NCBI GenBank assembly: GCA_002428045.1
Contig: DIZZ01000084.1
Span: forward strand, 12,567-19,327
DNA: 6,761 bases
From: Verrucomicrobia bacterium UBA6015
Lineage (GTDB): Bacteria > Verrucomicrobiota > Kiritimatiellia > UBA8416
Direction of reading: 5' to 3'
Positions within the stretch are counted from its first letter, which is position 1. Every line of letters starts with the position of its first letter. This document shows positions 6,101 to 6,761 of this stretch, in pieces. The translations under genes were made by a program, and so were the position numbers. The notes under the pieces are model-generated. The model saw only the letters and a program-made list of their open reading frames with translations. It did not search any database and had not been told where the DNA came from.

Positions 6101-6761
6101 CATTCTGGACGGATTGTCGGCGGCCGGATGGGCGGCGGGGCGCGAATACAACCTGCGCATCCTGAATGCGCAGGGCGACATGACGACGCTCAGCAGTATT
6201 CTCACGGCCGTGGTTGGCGAGCAGCCGGACCTGATCATGCCGGTATCCACCCCGGCATTGCAAGCGACACTGCGGCAGGCGAGTGCCTTGCCGGTGGTGT
6301 TTGCCTGTGTCGGTGACGGGGTTCTGGCCGGGGCAGGGGAATCCATCTCCAATCACTTGCCGAATGTCACCGGCATCACGACCCGATCCGCGTTTGAGGG
6401 GATGGCCAGCTTGCTCAGGCAGATGTTTCCTGACGGGAAATTGGTGGGCACGCTGTTCACCCCCTCGGAAATCAGCAGTGAGTTGTACTGCCAATGGTTT
6501 GAGGAGGCGCTGGCGGTTCAGGGGTTTCGTCTTGTCGCGGTGCCGGTGAACACAAGCGCCGAGACGGCGGAGGCCACGACCGCACTTCTACGTCATGCGC
6601 CAGCGGTGCTGGCGCAGATCTCCGACAATGCCACCCGCCCGGGCTACGCCAACATCATCGCCCGTGCCTCGGCGGATGGTGTGCCGTTCTTTTGCTTTGA
6701 CAGTTCGGGGGTTGAGGATGGTGCCGCCCTGGCCTTGGCTCGTGATTTCTACCATTCCGGC
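3192..6761 (+). CDS. Giant membrane-anchored protein with four tandem TrpX-type ABC substrate-binding domains, 3'-truncated
   Basis: One uninterrupted frame of 1190 codons that runs off the window. Residues 7-24 form a single hydrophobic helix after a short basic start, followed by a polar DLDRRQ stretch; no lipobox Cys is seen, so it is probably an uncleaved anchor or signal, with the rest outside the inner membrane. Four copies of the ABC_sub_bind (TrpX-like) fold follow, at residues 43-336, 359-657, 662-940 and 949 to the edge. Each repeats the family landmarks: a hydrophobic first strand, a G-(Y/F/L/W)-xx-G turn, (P)D-hydrophobic strand then (S/T)-T-P, an xxVTG or xLTG turn, a (W/Y/F)-(N/D/T) segment, and D-(N/T) at 241, 554, 857 and 1145. 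Single-domain relatives are about 330 residues and deliver amino acids or other small ligands to an ABC permease. The first linker is proline-rich (337-358). It starts 45 bases after cstA. The ligand and the partner permease are unknown. Confidence 0.88.
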   Translation, partial: MRWFMNIWMGVVLIAAASLLLLLSDLDRRQGHASKTGRQALPQLAVMQWASTGLIDGTVAGIVDGLRQQGYEAGRTASIRFFNASGDPTTGNMMAREVTGGGYDMVLTASTLAMQAVAKANREGRVMHVFGGVTDPYGAGVEITGPEPHQHPRHLVGVGTFQPVASSFRIAHQMNPQLKQVGVVWNSGEDNSEACVKAARTVCEAIGITLVEAIANNTSEVPEAVRAVLGRGAEAVWVGGDTVAIASINAIVSAARAAGVPVFSNDPTDIKNGVLFGLGASYHQVGMTVGEMGGKILRGADPASFGVENLVPEVLALNEALAAELPAWTISDDLKKKADATQAQGAPPIPPRSPDPDRHYVACVVHIGPHPLFSMAIDGVRQSLKASGFVDGANLTLHVMHANDDISMLPQVFLQMLNRNPDVIIPLSTPSLAAALTVVKDIPIVFGAVTAPLDVGAGETFGNHLPHVTGAVWTAPLPRAFEWIRMLFPDAGRLGLLYNPVYANSLLERERIGEFCTQHGFTLVERNLNAPSEINAVMQSLLQANPDVVFGMGDNTVVSSFPAVVDACMKAGVPLVADDDSMMGSGALFSIGGSPLLEGRHTGQIAARVLLGENPATIPFAPSVEKETSVDMAAARRIGMTWPVKRLKETDVFHHLQARFDRPLRIAMVNLVQNRLLELGEAGVRRGLRDAGLIEGTDVTIQTYNAQGEIAQLPALLDAALQRDPDVIVTLTTPAMIAAARRITDIPIVYTIASDPVALGIFEAGSRPSNLTGVHDDPPLDRLLEMAMGHDPDLKAIGMVFDPAQPNAVLSVEKLRRACKTHQITLHEANASSLTELAPAVQALIQRGAGALLLSADNVVSAGFAVIQSTAKKAGLPVFVTEPDLVAAGATGAVGDDYEAWGMQAGRLVAKVLAGVPPSALPCETTTVQQVVAPPLKAKVDVPSTVPLKRFEIRIVRYNDATFSEDTVRGILDGLSAAGWAAGREYNLRILNAQGDMTTLSSILTAVVGEQPDLIMPVSTPALQATLRQASALPVVFACVGDGVLAGAGESISNHLPNVTGITTRSAFEGMASLLRQMFPDGKLVGTLFTPSEISSELYCQWFEEALAVQGFRLVAVPVNTSAETAEATTALLRHAPAVLAQISDNATRPGYANIIARASADGVPFFCFDSSGVEDGAALALARDFYHSG
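3318..4199 (+). other. Binding domain 1 (A-type) of the tandem protein
   Basis: Residues 43-336. It keeps the family-like VTDP and the WNSGEDNS segment (around 186), but in place of the usual S/T-T-P motif it has TASTLAMQA, and the counterpart of DN is DT (241). Along with domain 3 it has an L-x-RGA-x-A lead-in to that Asp. It ends at a Lys-rich helix followed by the proline-rich linker. Confidence 0.8.
4266..5162 (+). other. Binding domain 2 (B-type), the most canonical
   Basis: Residues 359-657. It carries LSTPS, a GAGE...NHLPHVTG loop (residues 463-470 for the last part), LLYNPVYANS (Asn499) and GDNTVVSS (Asp554), the closest of the four to single-domain TrpX-like proteins at the YN and DN sites. 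Its VTAP differs from the usual VTDP. Confidence 0.83.
5175..6011 (+). other. Binding domain 3 (A-type)
   Basis: Residues 662-940. It has TYNAQGE, LTTPA, ASDP, SNLTGV and SADNVVSAG (Asp857). The usual Y-N is replaced by F-D (Asp802), and the N-S after it by N-A. Its junction with domain 2 has no proline-rich linker and no Met or ribosome-binding site that would restart translation. Confidence 0.83.
6036..6761 (+). other. Binding domain 4 (B-type), cut by the window edge
   Basis: Residues 949-1190 are visible, about 50 short of a full domain. LNAQGDM, VSTPA, a GAGE...NHLPNVTG loop (1054-1061 for the last part) and SDN (Asp1145) mark it as a copy. The Y-N site has become F-T (Thr1090). Its GAGE and NHLPxVTG elements match domain 2 far better than domains 1 or 3. 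Confidence 0.8.

Overview
The window is a GC-rich, densely coding bacterial segment with four genes, all on the + strand and separated by 43, 10 and 45 bases. It looks like one transcription unit, or a tight directional cluster, open at both ends. The membrane-anchored periplasmic-type binding protein and the transporter types suggest a Gram-negative bacterium. GC content and the RGA-centred intergenic palindromes would fit a PVC-group or deltaproteobacterial-like genome, but that placement is a guess. No RNA gene, mobile element, CRISPR array or recognisable promoter is visible, and no stretch over 300 bases lacks a gene.

Layout. (1) Bases 1-975 are the C-terminal three quarters of a concentrative nucleoside transporter (CNT family); its start lies left of the window. 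(2) Bases 1019-1720 encode a complete cytoplasmic alpha-acetolactate decarboxylase (AlsD/BudA) with all three zinc-binding histidines. (3) Bases 1731-3146 encode a complete short-form CstA-family permease, a family that includes pyruvate and peptide transporters. (4) Bases 3192-6761 are the open 5' part (1190 codons, no stop reached) of a very long protein: one N-terminal membrane helix followed by four tandem substrate-binding domains of the TrpX/ABC_sub_bind type. Near-identical 19-base palindromes sit in two intergenic gaps (986-1004 and 3147-3165), in opposite orientation.

How the genes may work together. Three of the four products handle uptake or capture of small metabolites. AlsD beside a CstA permease suggests a link between pyruvate import and its disposal through acetolactate to acetoin; this is inference, because no acetolactate synthase is in view. 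The main novelty candidate is the last gene. Proteins of this binding family normally carry one domain of about 300 residues. Here four are strung together, and motif comparison suggests an alternating A-B-A-B origin (domain 1 resembles 3, domain 2 resembles 4). The matching permease and ATPase, if any, would lie beyond the right edge.
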